64,000 nt of DNA from the NCBI GenBank assembly GCA_902363535.1, contig CABJAE010000008.1, positions 1 to 64,000 on the forward strand, in the 5' to 3' direction. Both the position numbers and the translations under genes were made by a program. The stretch is from Peptoniphilaceae bacterium. Lineage in GTDB: Bacteria > Bacillota > Clostridia > Tissierellales > Peptoniphilaceae. The stretch's first letter is position 1. The number at the start of each line of letters is the position of its first letter. The notes under the pieces were generated by a model. That model did no database searches. It had not been told where the DNA came from and worked only from the letters and a program-made list of their open reading frames with translations. Below, in pieces: positions 63,896-64,000 of this stretch.

Positions 63896-64000
63896 TGCGA
63901 TTCCTCCTGGTCAATGCGTAGACGATCATACCGTTGGTGACGATCAATCTGAGAACTTCCGACACGTCGATGTTAATGGCGCCGTTGATGACTGTCGGCG
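63888..64000 (-). CDS. ABC importer permease, C-terminal fragment (window edge)
   Basis: The minus strand from the window edge encodes about 36 residues ending LRLIVTNGMIVYALTRRNRN-E before TAA at 63888-63890. It overlaps the start of the next permease gene. The hydrophobic tail and the overlap suggest the partner permease of the same importer. The remainder lies outside the window. Confidence 0.6.
   Translation of the reverse strand, partial: PTVINGAINIDVSEVLRLIVTNGMIVYALTRRNRNE

Overview
The window looks like chromosome from a low-GC-phylum (Firmicutes/Clostridia-Tissierellia type) anaerobe. Supporting signs are a long Bacillus-type SRP RNA, Veg, RNase M5, DUF951, a secA-prfB pair, an S-layer-homology (SLH) surface enzyme, an OpuC-type osmolyte transporter, the MEP-pathway gene ispE and split B12-dependent methionine synthase genes. 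The core genes are GC-rich in codon position 3, which would fit a Peptoniphilus/Aedoeadaptatus-like organism. That genus suggestion is a weak inference.

Layout. An ISL3-type insertion-sequence right end opens the window (1-174). It is followed by an opuCABCD osmoprotectant operon (292-3621, minus) and a damaged junction near 5.1 kb where a P-type ATPase fragment and a DinG/XPD-like helicase fragment meet head to head. trmL, birA, tRNA-Ser(GGA) and the SRP RNA follow. AT-rich island 1 (about 8.13-15.87 kb) holds an ECF-type transporter, two exporter-fold ABC half-transporters and a TetR regulator, with IS remnants on both sides. A long core stretch (15.9-38.1 kb) carries ispE, veg, an SLH 5'-nucleotidase, msrB, redox mini-proteins, a metG-tatD-rnmV-rsmA-arsR run, tex, secA-prfB, mscS, a laccase-domain protein and tRNA-Ala(GGC). 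Island 2 (about 38.1-46.1 kb) holds a second, rearranged copy of the island 1 gene set with an AraC regulator and the C-terminal remnant of a large serine recombinase. Core genes resume with murI, a glycosyltransferase-GtrA fusion, metF, the MetH activation domain, metH, an ECF sigma/DUF4179 pair and a radical SAM-decarboxylase-YciI-like operon. AT-rich island 3 (about 56.97-61.74 kb) is a two-component system plus an ABC transporter of the peptide-antibiotic-resistance type. The window ends with a formate/nitrite-family channel and two permeases of a sugar/nucleoside-type ABC importer, the second cut by the window edge.

How parts may work together. The two ECF/exporter-ABC cassettes have the same six roles (S component, EcfT, double EcfA, two half-transporters, regulator) in permuted order. 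The best reading is paralogous, horizontally acquired uptake systems for an unknown ligand, possibly metallophore-like. The methionine region joins methyl-THF formation (MetF), methyl transfer (MetH) and reactivation (separate domain). Island 3 is organised as a sensor-regulator operon feeding a separately promoted ABC transporter.
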